A DNA stretch of 6,286 nt, taken from the NCBI RefSeq assembly GCF_000434895.1, contig NZ_FR892786.1, forward strand, positions 1 through 6,286, read 5' to 3'. The notes under the pieces are model-generated. The model worked only from the letters and a program-made list of their open reading frames with translations. It was not told the origin of the DNA and did not search any database. This stretch comes from Phascolarctobacterium succinatutens CAG:287. Lineage in GTDB: Bacteria; Bacillota; Negativicutes; Acidaminococcales; Acidaminococcaceae. Made by a program: the position numbers and the translations under genes. Positions 5,925-6,286 of the stretch are shown piece after piece (position 1 is the stretch's first letter; each line of letters begins with the position of its first letter).

Positions 5925-6286
5925 ATGTTAAACCAATTTCAATGCATTGCAGCGGAGTTCAACGCTGCAGCTTATAATGATGCAGATAGTATAGTACTGT
6001 TTTTGTGCAAGGAATGTGCAGCAGCTATCGACAAGCTGGAGCTGCCGGAGGCAGTAGCCAAGGCGGCAATGGCGTATACCGCGCAGCACGACGATATTTA
6101 TGATGCAGGCAGCGTTACCACCCTGGTGCTGCCGCAGGGTGAAGGTTTGCTGACACTGCTTTTGGCAGGCTGTGGCGAGGGCAAGGACTGCAAGCCGAAC
6201 AATTTCCGCAAGGCTGCCGGTGCTGCTGCTCGCGCTTTGCACAAGGCTAAGGCGCAAAAGGCTGTACTGGCTGCGCCTATCCTGCT
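5925..6286 (+). CDS. pepA: Probable M17 leucyl aminopeptidase, N-terminal part (cut by window end)
   Basis: The frame is open from the ATG to the window edge (120 full codons). The visible part fits the N-terminal, macro-domain-like region of M17 cytosolic aminopeptidases (Peptidase_M17_N): a hydrophobic strand DSIVLFL (21-27), a strand and glycine turn LLTLLLAGCGEGKD (75-88), then the helix NFRKAAGAAARALHKAK (93-109) and a strand KAVLAAP (112-118). In full-length members this is followed by the metal-binding catalytic domain with the NTDAEGR motif, which would lie beyond the window, so the assignment rests on pattern only. M17 enzymes remove N-terminal residues from peptides using two divalent metals and usually act as hexamers in the cytoplasm. 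The start is set by AGGAG at 5911. It is probably cotranscribed with the NlpC/P60 gene. No signal peptide is seen. Confidence 0.72.
   Translation, partial: MLNQFQCIAAEFNAAAYNDADSIVLFLCKECAAAIDKLELPEAVAKAAMAYTAQHDDIYDAGSVTTLVLPQGEGLLTLLLAGCGEGKDCKPNNFRKAAGAAARALHKAKAQKAVLAAPIL

Overview
The window looks like ordinary chromosomal housekeeping DNA from a Firmicutes-type bacterium, most plausibly a member of the Negativicutes. Three things suggest this: strong AGGAG/AGGTGA ribosome binding sites; the DUF512 radical-SAM-like gene, der and plsY in the same neighbourhood, an order I recall from Clostridia and Negativicutes; and roughly even base composition with GC-rich extragenic repeats of a kind I associate with gut Firmicutes. 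The genus cannot be named from what is visible. All recognised genes lie on the + strand.

Layout: (1) 1-114 holds the 3' end of an upstream unit (intrinsic terminator) and an extended -10 promoter. (2) 115-1917 is a tight two-gene unit: a DUF512 radical-SAM-like protein of unknown function, then a CobO/BtuR-type corrinoid adenosyltransferase that starts at the previous stop codon. (3) 1918-2479 is a 562-base region with no credible gene. It holds an inverted-orientation hairpin-rich repeat (about 1941-2036), a 52-base direct repeat in two copies (2071-2122 and 2347-2398, 50/52 identical), and between these copies about 224 bases with nested inverted repeats that could fold into a multi-branched structure. 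(4) 2480-4459 carries der (ribosome-assembly double GTPase) and plsY (glycerol-3-phosphate acyltransferase), closed by a very clear intrinsic terminator at 4474-4507. (5) 4508-6286 starts a new unit: a secreted SH3/NlpC-P60 cell-wall endopeptidase with a TTG start, then, 18 bases after its stop, the 5' part of a probable M17 leucyl aminopeptidase that runs off the window.

Functionally, der supports 50S ribosome maturation and plsY makes the first acylated phospholipid precursor. The adenosyltransferase makes coenzyme B12 from cobalamin. The last two genes are both peptidases and may act on cell-wall or other peptides, the first outside the cytoplasmic membrane and the second in the cytoplasm. 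I found no defence system, CRISPR array, insertion sequence with a transposase, tRNA or rRNA. The least explained sequence is the repeat-bounded segment 2071-2398.
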